From Owenia fusiformis (lineage: Eukaryota; Annelida; Polychaeta; Sabellida; Oweniidae), in assembly GCA_903813345.2 (NCBI GenBank), contig CAIIXF020000007.1, forward strand, positions 7,259,730 through 7,323,729: DNA of 64,000 nucleotides, read 5' to 3'. Below the pieces are notes generated by a model. It ran no database searches, was not told the origin of the DNA, and was given only the letters and a program-made list of their open reading frames with translations. How positions within the stretch are numbered: position 1 is the first letter of the stretch; every line of letters begins with the position of its first letter. Shown here piece after piece: positions 13,030 to 23,663 of this stretch. The position numbers and the translations under genes are program-made.

Positions 13030-13837
13030 CAACTTTTATTACATCCGTTATCATTTTAATAAGGAGCTAATTAGAGAAATTAAATACGTTTTTTATGTTC
13101 ACACGGACTCGTAAGCAAAAGAGAAAACGTTATCGGATTCACTTCACTACGTATCACTATAATTAGTGGTTCGCTATCAGAATAAACTAGAAAATAGCTG
13201 TTTTTAGCGTCTTGTGCTGATCTATTATCTGTCATGCGACATTGTACATCTAACTTGTAATTAAAAGTGATAGCGAAAGGTAGATGTAGATACATGGATG
13301 TAAACACATATTACTGTCACGTTGTTTTAGTTATAGTTGGAAATAAAATCATTTTCAAATTCCAAATATGTTCGCTGTATTTGGAGAACGCCTTGTTCTA
13401 TGGTACTAATTGCAATTTTTTTTTAAAAAACAGTAATAAAACTGAACTCAATCCAACAAACATTTGGTTTTCAGCCACAATTTGACCTACGCAATAATCA
13501 TAAAGAATTCCGGTGGTGATTTTTATGTGCCATTTTATTACTAACCATCTGTGAAAATTACTCTTTAACTTACCCGTTTACGTTCTGGTTGCAAAAAAAC
13601 ATTAATTCTCCAAATCTAGTACTTAAACGCAAACAAGTTAACTCGTACGAGCTGCAATTTTTTAAGAGTCGATTAAATAATATTTACAACTCGGCATTAA
13701 TACTCCCGAATCTTGCTCTCTCGGTGATGATGGCGTGGTTAAAGTGCATCATATTATCCAGGTCGCAATACTTACTAACAACCTTGCTTTCGTAAGTTAC
13801 CCCCTCCATGGGTTTCATTGATGGCGAATAAAATACA

Positions 13838-13845
13838 TGACGTCA
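13838..13845. promoter_or_regulatory. Palindromic CRE between NR4A exons A and 10344
   Basis: A perfect TGACGTCA. It could serve a promoter giving the short MLVLQAQ isoform, or be an intronic enhancer site. Confidence 0.35.
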
Positions 13846-14140
13846 CTTTTCATTGATGTTAAGGATCTGAAGACGCTTGGAAAACTTCAGGAAACGAATG
13901 TACTAAGTACTAACCCCCTGCCCTGAATTATTCACTCTTGCCTGCATAGTTGCCGTAAGGATGAACGGATGTGAGGGTAAAAACTGTGCACACGTCTTTA
14001 CAGTGTGCTTATTTGACGCATCATTTGATCGAGAAATACTCTTCCAAGATATTTAAATATTGATTGAAAATACCAAACGAAATGATTAAATTGAAATTAC
14101 TTTTTTATAATGATAAAGCAGTTCTTCTGATATGACTTAC

Positions 14141-14260
14141 CGGAGTTTTGCCGATTCCAGTTTGTTTGCTGTTGTCGAGACCAACTTTGGTCGTGATACG
14201 CCGAATGCCAGTCTCCCAAACTGACTTGACTATGCATAGGCATACTATACATTTTATAAA
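14141..14260 (-). CDS. NR4A: Candidate alternative/cassette N-terminal exon of NR4A (A)
   Basis: Donor CTCCG|GTAAGT is consensus. The frame leaving one base is open from the acceptor-like TATTATCAG at 14261 to the donor. It reads MYSMPMHSQVSLGDWHSAYH and then a Q/N/W/S-rich stretch ending NWNRQNS. The residue composition suits an NR4A amino terminus. With the acceptor, the exon is 120 nt, enters and leaves in phase 1, and could be a cassette between the 22.6-kb exon and 10344. With its own promoter it would be a first exon starting at ATG 14250. Joining it to 10344 continues the receptor frame. No expression evidence is available here. Confidence 0.6.
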
Positions 14261-14646
14261 CTGATAATATAATAACGATAACACTATTTCCCTTAATTGT
14301 ATGCTCATTAACATATGTAAATGTTTCCCTGGTGTATTTTCCTAATTTATTTGTTTTCGTTTTGTTTTTGCAATTATGTTTTATGAGCTATTATTTTTCT
14401 GCTGATCTGAAAGTAATGTGACACGATGGGGGCCCTGTATCCTCTCCCGGTCCATCCACAACTTCTTATTCAAGATGATTTCTCATATGAATTATTACTG
14501 AATATGAATATGTAATGATTCAAAACGTGATGTTTGAATTAAGGAAATGAAGATTAAAGTCAAAACACCGCCAATTTGGAAGAGACGCTATTATCTTGCA
14601 TGATACATGTAGCTAAAGGCAAGTTTTGATTGTCAAAAAAACTTAC

Positions 14647-14713
14647 CGTTATAAGTGATCGCCCTTAAATGATGGTACAACTGCGCCCCAAACGGATAAC
14701 TTAAAGTATGCAT
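14647..14713 (-). CDS. NR4A: Candidate alternative first exon of NR4A (B)
   Basis: ATG at 14713, then 22 codons (MHTLSYPFGAQLYHHLRAIT YN) and one leftover base at a consensus donor AACG|GTAAGT. An in-frame TAA lies eight codons upstream, so the Met is the first available. The phase matches the shared exon at 10344. The short length makes a chance match possible. Confidence 0.45.
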
Positions 14714-15216
14714 CGCATAAAAGCACCATTGTTAGTCACACTATTATCTAATTATTACACATGCTAATTATCTTGATCACTAGCTGAGATAGACCTTTGT
14801 CCAGGAAAAAAACGGAACCTGTTTTAGTGCCGCTGTTAGCACAACTTTATTTGCGCCAAGACTTAAAATGACGAATGGTGAAATGCATTTTTTATTGCTA
14901 ATAATATAATCAATTGATAAATTAAATGTCACAATAAATGTGTAACTTGTAATTTTGCACGTACATCTATCAAGGCATGTCATTTATATAATTGTTTCTG
15001 AAACACCTGTAGACTGGTAGTTACTATTAAAAATGACAACCGTTTCCATAGTGACCTTAAGAATATTCATAGTTCTGAGAATTGTTGTTTACCTGTCAAT
15101 GAAAGTTTTTATTAGAGATAGGCACCTGAATGCTGGTTCCCTTGGTAATCGTTTGATAAAACAATAAATTAAAACAATAAATAAGTACTAACAATCAAGT
15201 GTTTGTTAATTCTTAC

Positions 15217-15280
15217 CCTCAAAATGCTGGTAGAAATTGTGAGGTGATGTGAGTTTTGCAACTTCCATATACATTTTCAT
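15217..15280 (-). CDS. NR4A: Candidate alternative first exon of NR4A (C)
   Basis: ATG at 15280 (further in-frame ATGs at 15274 and 15268), 21 codons MKMYMEVAKLTSPHNFYQHF E, and donor GAGG|GTAAGA leaving one base. The phase matches the shared exon at 10344. A CACGTG E-box (15291-15296) and an AT-rich TATA-like stretch near 15315 lie just upstream on the minus strand. Confidence 0.5.
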
Positions 15281-16537
15281 TCTTCACTCCACGTGCCTCC
15301 CACACACCGCACCATAATATACTACATCATAAATTGCCGCGATTCTTCATAGAGCAAGACCCACGAAGCCTCCCCTCATTAGAAATACCTCAATCAACAG
15401 ACAACACGGGTCTTGTAAACCAATAGGAACACTAAATATTAAAGTGATAATTTGCATAATTAATAATATACTTATCATTTAATAGCGTATCGTGACATTT
15501 TAGCTAGGAATGGTACGATTCATATGTTTTTGAAATTGTCGAATGCTTTTTTCTAATCAAATCAGATTAAGTATTTGACTTTAGCGAAAGAGTGCGCGAG
15601 GGAAAATAGTTCATGAGACGTTAAAATTAGAGCTTTTGCGGAAAAAGAATGATGTGTTAAGAGTTATGTACCAGTAGATCAACTGTAGTAACGATGACAT
15701 TTGGGATGAAGTTATCATACATTGACCGATAAAATGCGGGAATTTGTGTTTTCAAGTGAGACGTTCCCTGCGGGCGGTTGATGTGAACATCGAAGTTGAT
15801 TATAAAAAATATTAAATCATAATGACATTTTATGCCAAAAAATAATTTGTATACAGGCTCCTAAAAGCCAGACGTACTTCTGATCATAAAACAGGCCAAT
15901 GAAGTGATGGCACTTTAGATTTAGAAGATATCTCTGATCAGTAGGGTTCGCCACTCGTGAGCGGGGATATGATTTAGATGCCGACTCATGAGAACGTTAC
16001 TTCACGTGCAACAGTCACTAGGGACCGAACGAGAGACAATCTTAATTAATTAATGTAGTATTTGACTTAAATGGAAAGCTTACGGAACGAGAGTTATGAA
16101 TATCAATTACAATATACATTATAAAATCTGTTACCAAAATGCACAATTATCAAAGTAAGCACATATTACGGTACCCTAGTCCGGTGCCTTGGCTTTTTGT
16201 TTTCATTATTTTATTGTCATTTAGTGATTAGTGATTTCAATAATATTTAAACAATTAAATTTTACTATCCTGGCTCATTCGGCTTCACAAAAGGCTTGCG
16301 TCAGATTTGTAATAAATAATGTGTTCTTATACGGAATAATAATTAACATGGAAACGGTTTTCATATTTTAATACAGCCTAACTTTTGAAACCGATACTGA
16401 AAATGTATGAAATACTGCAAATAAGTGTGTTTTTATCAATTGTAACAATAATTTAAAGATGCGTTTCGGTAGTCATATAACGCCGAACTGGTCTTTTAGA
16501 TAAAATATAGAGAGACCAAATTAGTTAAAATATATAC

Positions 16538-16640
16538 CTGTTGTGTTGTATTGTGTATGAGGATAGTACGATCTGCGGGAGTGGAAATGATAGTCCGGGT
16601 AATCAGGGGGAGTGAGCATTTGAGAGAGAAATGAGAACAT
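16538..16640 (-). CDS. NR4A: Candidate alternative first exon of NR4A (D)
   Basis: Two in-frame starts (ATG 16640, MFSFLSQ; ATG 16619, MLTPPDYPDYHFHSRRSYYP HTQYNTT) run to donor ACAACAG|GTATAT with one base left, the phase needed for the exon at 10344. An in-frame TAG precedes the first ATG. A TATATATA motif at about 16714-16722 sits about 75-85 bp upstream, suitably placed for a start site near 16690. Tyr/Pro-rich composition fits an NR4A activation domain. Confidence 0.55.
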
Positions 16641-16713
16641 GAATGTCCGCCCAATGATTATCCCAACCTAGTTCCGGTCAGTCATGGATTGTTTGACACC
16701 TTCTTATAACTTG

Positions 16714-16722
16714 AATATATAT
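16714..16722 (-). promoter_or_regulatory. TATA-like box for NR4A exon D
   Basis: On the minus strand, TTTTTATATATATTC; distance and orientation suit transcription starting near 16690 into candidate exon D. Confidence 0.35.
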
Positions 16723-16972
16723 AAAAAGTTCGGAATTAAACCGCCGACACTAAAATGTCTCTGCCTTCGCCGTAGAACTTGTATGGCCCTGTTTATTGAT
16801 TACCACGACATCTATTTGAATTCTTAAAGATAATCGATGTCTTTCTTTAGGTAAGATGCAATTCCACTTCTTCAGTAGATGAGACTCTGTATCGATTCCG
16901 TTATTGATCCCTTGCCCTTGAACGCATTCAGCAGACGATCTACTGTATAGTTAAGACGTAGGAGAATGTTGC

Positions 16973-16980
16973 TGACGTAA
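16973..16980. promoter_or_regulatory. CRE-like site upstream of NR4A exon D
   Basis: TGACGTAA, a common functional CRE variant, about 250 bp upstream of the TATA motif that precedes candidate exon D. Confidence 0.35.
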
Positions 16981-17330
16981 GTTCTGTTCCAATCTATCTA
17001 TACCCTGGTGTAACCCCCACGCACTCCTACAACTCTCAGCCTTCGGCGCCTGGATCTTTATAAATTAAAATCACTTTGCAATTTTTCTATATCGCCATGT
17101 AATACTGATACAGTTCAAAAGCACGTGTTGCAGTTTTCGAGAGGTTGTAAAGCTTTGATCTGGATGCCGTATTGTCACTCGAGGATGGGCTCTAAAGCGC
17201 ATCTGTGTCTGTCCCTATCGCCATGATACGTCAACCAAATTTGACAAATTACGCTTAATAAATGACCAACTAACAATAGCGTTTGTTCCTGATTTTAGTT
17301 TTTACAGATAGATATATATCCTACTTCATT

Positions 17331-17344
17331 GTTACCATAGTAAC
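17331..17344. promoter_or_regulatory. Perfect RFX X-box palindrome
   Basis: GTTACCATAGTAAC matches the RFX consensus GTNRCC-N2-RGYAAC at every position. It lies in the NR4A 5' region, about 620 bp upstream of the TATA motif of candidate exon D. Confidence 0.55.
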
Positions 17345-20300
17345 TGATGATATCAGTACTTTAATTAACTGATGTTTTCAGAGCCAGATCTGTCGTTAAA
17401 ATATGTTTGTAAGATAGATGTTGTTCTCCTAGAATCTCCGATTATATCTAGGATTTGTAATTACAATCGTTACAGCTGTATAGATTGTGTATCTCCGAAA
17501 TATTCATGCATGTGTCTCACTATATATTTAACTTGTAATGATTTCAATTTTATAGTCACCACTGTCTGTTATACTCGTGTGTTTACCCACTTGAAGTCAC
17601 GAATTAATGGTAAATTTTGAATAGATTAAAGAATTGATAATTAATTAAACTGATTTCAGCATCGCTTTGTATTGATGTGTACATTGAGTGTTCTGTAGGT
17701 GGTGGTTGTTTGAATGCTTTATCCCCAAAACCTGTAAATGCTTATTTTATACTAGCAACTACTTGAAAGTGATCGCTCATCTACGTATGCGTATATACAC
17801 AGACGTAAGAACTAATAAATTAGGCAAGAAGAGAGATGCTTCTTTTTGACATGAGCCTCAGCGTTTCGCTAATTTATTATCTAAAAAAAGAAGTTCTAGA
17901 AAGCGGTCCGCCAAGTATACGGTAACCATGGCAACGGAAGCAAGTGGCCATGGTAAGTCGGGTGCCCTTACAAAAATGAAACTGCTAACTCATTCAGGAT
18001 GTTATTGTCAATGAGCATAGCATTGAATTGAACAAATAGCAAGCATGAATTACGGATGTTGCAATTATATGAAACCCACGAATTAACCTTGGAATATATT
18101 TTTTCACGTAAACATATCAAAACCTCCAAATATTTCTTGACATTCTGCAGGAGCAATGTGTTAGGTAAGGTAAAGCATTTGGTAAGTCGATGCTATATAT
18201 ATTGAGTCTCAGGTACACGCAGGTAATACGGTGGTACCCCTAATAAAACTAGAATCACTTTAAAAAAGACATAAAACATTAAAATCAACAAAATATAAAT
18301 TTAAAATATAGGCATAATAAAACTCAACCTATAAACCGTTGTTTTCTTACTTAGAGCTCAATATCATGAATTATTTGCAAAACTGTTCGTAGAATGTAAA
18401 AACGTTTGGAAGACAGTTAGGGACAGGTGTGAATAGTCCGATGGGCGACCCCTACTTCGTTCGAAAATAACACCTCGTGCCTATCTGTGAACATCGGTAA
18501 TTGGCACCATGGGCCTCGAGATGAGCTAGTTTCATTTTTTACAAATTTAGTTTGTTATCAGACGCATTTCTACTCATGGTAAATAAATCTCATCGGAAGA
18601 GAGAAGTAATTTAATCTCTCAAATTAGTGAACCTCGAAATGTATTGAAAAATAACAGGTATAAAACCCAGTCATTACGGCAATATCCGATCGTATTAACT
18701 TGGCTGAACTTTTAGGTTCCATTAACCCATTTTGACGTCGATGATTAATTCTCCGTAACTTGGGACAACCCCACGTGGAATACAAAATAAGAAAATCGGA
18801 AAATGATGATCGGTTAAACATTGAGAACATTGTGCGTGAAACTGCGGAAATTCTGTTAGATTTGGGTTACCATCAGACCCGTAGATAGCGTGAATCCCCC
18901 TACAATTGGCCATAAATCCTTTCAAAATCATGCAGTTTTTCACCACTCTGAGCAGTTTCGAGTGGTTTGGGGCCAATGTTGTCAAATGTGAATCCATCTG
19001 GAATTTTTTGAAAAAGGAACCCCTTGGCAAAAGCTGGCTAAGGACCTGATCACTATCCATTGACTTTCACGATGCCGTGAATCGATCAAGATCACGATAC
19101 AATAACAATTGAAATGATCATAAAAAGACACATTCATATTTTCTATTGATTGACTTGCACGTAGTCCGTGCATCGCTGTTTCTAAATACGATAAGCGTGA
19201 TCTGGAGACGCCTACGCCTTGATAGCGCTATTAGTACGTATACGACTGAGACAAGGAATCATCGTAGGATCATCATACATTTGACATTTGCTGTTGGTTA
19301 ACCATGCTCCTTTTTAGTCACATGTTTTAATTTATTGATTTGTATATATACTGACTGGATGTCAGGGCTTCTGATAAATATAAGCAATAAACGTGCATTT
19401 TTATGTTCACGACAAGGCTAAGTCCCATTTACGAACAAATAAAGCTGATTCTAAACAAATTGATGAAGTAAATAATATAATTATCAATTTGCATTTTAAT
19501 CACTCCGAATAACCATTAGAGGAACCAATACCCATGCAATTAATAGTAATAAACAATCTAATATATGACAGATAATATGTGTTATATAGGTCTACATCAA
19601 TAAAAATCGCTCTTGAAACAACAGTTTATTTATGAAATTGTCATTCAAAATGCTATCAAAAACGCCATTGTTGTTCTGGTCGAATACTCAGAAAACATGT
19701 GTGAATTTCAATAAATAAAAAAGGATGCTAGATTTTCCAGGAATAACAAACATCATGAATATTCACGTCGCACTGACAAGAAAGAGACGTAAGGACCAGA
19801 TCAATGTTTGTTTTGCTTCTAAGCTCATAAAACACGTTATAATAAGTACAAATAAAACAATTGTAAAAATGAATACATTCCAAACAAACAACAAATGCAT
19901 CGTTAAGATATGCATATTTCTAATAGTAATAGTCATCAAGTTTGCACGGTTTCACTTGGAAATTGGCCATGGTTCAATGATTATTCACTTGAACATAGTT
20001 GATTACGTTCATCTACCTTTAGTTGTGATGCGAGAAGCAGTTATGCCCAAAGCGACAAATCCATGGTCACAAAATTCTTCTCTAAAATGATCTGATTTAA
20101 GTATTTGGCGCATTTTTGTTCAATGTACATTTTTGCTTTTGTACAGTTGAAATTGTTAGAACGTTAATAATACACCGTGGCTCGTATTTCTGGAATATTT
20201 TTAACTGTAATATTTACAAGGTTTTTAATTACAAAAGTATTCAAAATATTGTTCTAAAATGTGCACTTAAAAAAGATGCTCCTAGGGACTTTAATTAGTC

Positions 20301-22367
20301 TCAAGAATACTCTCTTTTACCAGAATTTTGACGGATTTATCCTTGATCAATGAAAATGTGAACTTAAGAACATAGATATTGAATTTACTTGAATATTTCC
20401 TTGATATTTAAAGGATATAACCAATAAAAATCCTCTAAATCTGAAAAGGCCATCATCAAATGAAAAAGTGTACTGTTACAGAAAGCGACGTCGAACATCG
20501 GCCCACAAAAACGGTGGTTATAAACAATAGGGAGTTTAAGCTTGCAATGTTTTTTACAACCTAAACGTGAACGGAAAATATTTAAGCGACGCATTTGTAT
20601 GGGCGATTGGTCATACGTATAGGTTGGCGTTTCGATTTTATATGCAAACTTAAACTCCCTAATGACGACGTCGAACATCGGTCACAAAGAACTTTGGTTA
20701 TAAACAACGTCACCTCTCACTGTGTGAACAATTTTAAATATCCTTTAATCCTGGTACATCTGATTGCTTTTAAATAAATATATAGAATAGATAAAATTCC
20801 AAGGTAAATCCTTATTGCCCCTTTATTTTGAGAATAATTACCTTCAATATTATCCCCTGGCTTTGTTTTTTCAGTGAGCATCAAATAAGCGTTTATCCTC
20901 TACTGCGTTTAATGTCTCTAAAGTGTGAATGGAACCTCCCAAATAAAGTCACATTGGTACTGTACAATGCCGTCCGCTCTAGTATCCAACACGTAGAACT
21001 TATTGTTGAACGTATATTATTTGATTGATGTAAGAAAACTGTTTCTTAGTCAGTAGTGTAATTATCTAACTAATAAAAATGAGCGATCGACTTCTTCTTG
21101 GGCTGTGTTGTAACTAAGTAGAAACTACCCCCTCAGCTCCTTATGTGTGACGTAGATCAGCCTTGAAGCAGAACCTGGGAGAGGACATCTTCAATGCAGT
21201 GATCGTTTTCTCTCGTATCCTCAGTTCTTAAATACGCATGTGCGCTATAATCGTTTAGTAGGTGATAACATCTAGTCCTCCTAATATGCATATATATTTT
21301 AATGAATCAATTCATAAATGTTTAAATGCAATTATTGTTCAGGGGACCAGCCATGGTGCATTTGTATATGATACTGTTGTTAGAGTCGTATAAGTGGATA
21401 CTCCCCGATTGTGTATACAGTATATGCCGAATGTTTGCCTTCTGACTAACTCCCTGAACGATCAACTGATAGGGCAGTAATCTTGCACAAAATAAACCTC
21501 ATCAAAAGTATAAAACGTGCAAACTAGGTTGGCCCATTTTGGTTTTACTGTCTACGAGTGAATTGATCAAACAAAAATCAACTCCGGATCCACCCATGTT
21601 CTGTCGTGTATCCAAAATGGCTTTGTAAAAAGCAATTAGTTAACGTAATTTGAGAATGCATTAATTACATTTGACCTAGTTCCTGATTTTTTCAATCTTA
21701 AGTTCTAATTGTTTTCTTTCGAATGTCCAAGTTCTGGTTTGGTGCATGTTCCGCTCATACGCACGTCTCGCATCAGTGAAACTACACAAGCTTGCATCCT
21801 ATTCAGTTCACCTTGAATATCCTTCGACTATATATTTTCCAAGATTCCAGGTCGAGAAAAATAATCCATTTCCAAATATTGCGCGTTTACTAGTTCTCGG
21901 TGTTTGTTTACGAATTCTTTATTTACGGGTCCAACTGCAACTGTCTGTTGAGGCCAAGACATCCACGCAACAACTTTGTCTTTCCAATAATACGGCATAT
22001 AATCGATCAGTCCTTATGATTATCCAGTCTTAATTCACCATCTTAAATCCGTTATAATTCCCTCGTATTTTGAATACTATGCTTAATGTTAAATAGATAT
22101 TTTTAATACATATGAACACTTAAATATAGAAAGAACCACTCGGATCGGCTTGTTGGTGGGGGAGATATCGTGTTACATAACAATCTATAAAATTATATAA
22201 GTCACCGGGGAAAACACAGCTAGATTCTCTCAAATAAGCAATAATTCTGGACGGGGATAAATTACTTTAAAAGTGTTCACAAATATACTTTGCAACTAAT
22301 AGTTATCATTAAACTTTATGATTTATGAATCTAAATAAAAAATGACAACGTCTTGTGGAAAGTTCTG
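17345..22367. other. NR4A 5' intron/upstream DNA
   Basis: No exon with both phase and donor support. At 20487-20527 and 20666-20706 a block beginning GACGTCGAACATCGG is directly repeated. Between the two copies, AGGGAGTTTAAGCTTGC has an inverted partner GCAAACTTAAACTCCCT. The 65-bp stretch at 18899-18954 recurs, diverged, near 61850-61904. Confidence 0.45.
17922..17935. promoter_or_regulatory. Perfect RFX X-box palindrome
   Basis: GTAACCATGGCAAC, a full match to the RFX X-box consensus, 577 bp from the previous site. Flanking bases differ, so it is not a recent copy of that site. Confidence 0.55.
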
Positions 22368-22383
22368 AGGTCAGCTGAGGTCA
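22368..22383 (+). promoter_or_regulatory. DR4 nuclear-receptor response element motif
   Basis: Two perfect AGGTCA half sites in direct orientation separated by GCTG. This is the DR4 arrangement used by RXR heterodimers with thyroid hormone or LXR-type receptors. It lies about 200 bp inside the intron after exon E of NR4A. Confidence 0.5.
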
Positions 22384-22578
22384 GGTAAAAAGAATTATGC
22401 TAGAATGCTCTCAAATGAATATTATTTGTCATCGTGCTCGCAGTTGTGCGCTTAAAATCATGTATTGTTTATGCTGATATTATATTATAGTGTATGATTT
22501 ATTTTGTTTATATATTGTCTATGTGTACACGAACAGGTGTGAAATTTCAAAGACAGCTGATAATGATCATAGACTTAC

Positions 22579-22675
22579 CTGGCTTGGGGGGTGAAGTGCC
22601 GTATGCCCTGACCCAACCTCCCGATTCCAGTTCACTATCAGCTCCTGTAATCCACTCGGTGTTCTGATAACGCAT
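22579..22675 (-). CDS. NR4A: Candidate distal first coding exon of NR4A (E)
   Basis: ATG at 22675 begins MRYQNTEWITGADSELESGG, continues WVRAYGTSPPKP and leaves one base at the consensus donor CCAG|GTAAGT. Joined directly to 10344 it extends the receptor to 713 residues; with cassette exon A as well, 753. The frame stays open upstream to an in-frame TGA near 22818. An ACTAAC branch-like motif plus CCCTGAG at 22727 could instead make this an internal exon starting at 22726. The coding-like sequence, strong donor and fitting phase together support it. Confidence 0.6.
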
Positions 22676-22798
22676 GAATGTATTGCCCACCACACACCGT
22701 CCGTCTTCGTGCTCAACGTTACAATTCTCAGGGCAAATTGAAACATGGTTAGTATATATTTCACTATCATCGTAAGGCAGGTCCCGGGGAACCGTGAG

Positions 22799-22978
22799 TG
22801 ACGTAGAGCAGCGTCATCCCTGACGTCACTGCATTACAATATGCATTCCTAGTAATTAGTCTGCTATATGGCGGTGCTACTATTGGCTCATAGATAATTT
22901 CCAGTGTGCTTGTAATACCGCTGTCCGTCAATGCACGACTGCTTCGTTGCAGTAACGTCACTGGGGTATTTGACGACA
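22799..22978 (-). promoter_or_regulatory. CRE cluster at the presumed distal NR4A promoter
   Basis: A perfect palindromic CRE (TGACGTCA, 22821-22828) lies within 180 bp of four variants: TGACGTAG (22799), GCGTCA (22811), TAACGTCA (22953) and TGACGACA (22971). A CCAAT box on the minus strand (ATTGG near 22882) is included. A TATATA stretch at about 22750-22760 lies between this cluster and exon E. CREB-driven induction of NR4A genes is established in vertebrates; use here is inferred from motif and position. Confidence 0.6.
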
Positions 22979-23298
22979 TCGGAGTTCCCCCTCTTGCAAC
23001 TAAACATAGAACAAGCACAACATTAGCACATAATATACACCGTCAGTAATCAATATTATAGTTCTAGGAGAGAAGGTCGATAAAGTATTAACATAAGTCG
23101 GTTCTTCACTTGCCTTCTACCTTACTGCTTTACGTATTCAATCGGGAACTGTCGTAAGGAACGGATATTTTTAGCACCGCTCGATATTTTGCAGAGAATC
23201 TGCTGCAATCGAGTACGGAGTACAGGAATTGATAGCATCCCTGCTAAGTTTCTTCGCGTTTGGGAACTCCCCCTCACCTTATATGGGAACCGCATCAC

Positions 23299-23306
23299 TA
23301 TTTATA
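23299..23306 (-). promoter_or_regulatory. TATA box, possible most distal NR4A promoter
   Basis: TATAAATA on the minus strand, followed about 25-30 bp later by a plausible start region near 23270. The downstream frame beginning at 23233 (MLSIPVLRTRLQQ...) is open to a donor-like GCA|GTAAGG near 23123, but its phase does not fit the NR4A exons. If transcribed, it would be a 5'UTR exon. Confidence 0.3.
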
Positions 23307-23649
23307 CCCAATACTCGTGTTTTTGTTTATTTTTAGCATGTATTGGTACAGATCTGTTATCTTCGCCTGATTTGAGTATTAATTGGAGGTAAATAAAACA
23401 TGGCAATGACCCAGTTAACTCAGCTGAGACTAGCACAACAGGTGGAAATCTCTATTCATGATTCCTTTAAGACTATTTATTGGAAAATTCTTGGTTGATT
23501 GTTTCTATGGCATTTTGTCAGATCGCAACACAGCCAAATGACTCATAACCCATACTTGATTTCTGAACGTGTAGAACAGTGTGTCTTTCTCATCGATTAT
23601 TTTGAACAGACATATAGTATTATTTATATGTCTATAGATTTAATTGTGA

Positions 23650-23663
23650 ATTACCATAGCAAC
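23650..23663. promoter_or_regulatory. Near-perfect RFX X-box
   Basis: ATTACCATAGCAAC, one mismatch (first base) from the consensus. It lies upstream of the distal NR4A exon. Confidence 0.35.

Larger units (their letters stand above)
10345..14140. other. NR4A intron between shared exon and exon A
   Basis: Contains the TTAA-bounded repeat at 12473-13029, a short GAATT/ATTGA run near 12363, and the CRE at 13838. No other exon is supported. Confidence 0.5.

Noticed and set aside
13574-13680. Another NR4A 5' exon at donor ACGG|GTAAGT
   Set aside because: The only Met frame (MFFCNQNVNG) leaves two bases, the wrong phase for the exon at 10344.
15037-15055. Additional X-box GTTTCCATAGTGAC
   Set aside because: Two mismatches to the consensus; too weak to count with the others.
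19725-20090. 121-codon open frame on plus
   Set aside because: No recognisable domain, K/I/N-rich as expected from AT-rich chance frames, no splice context.
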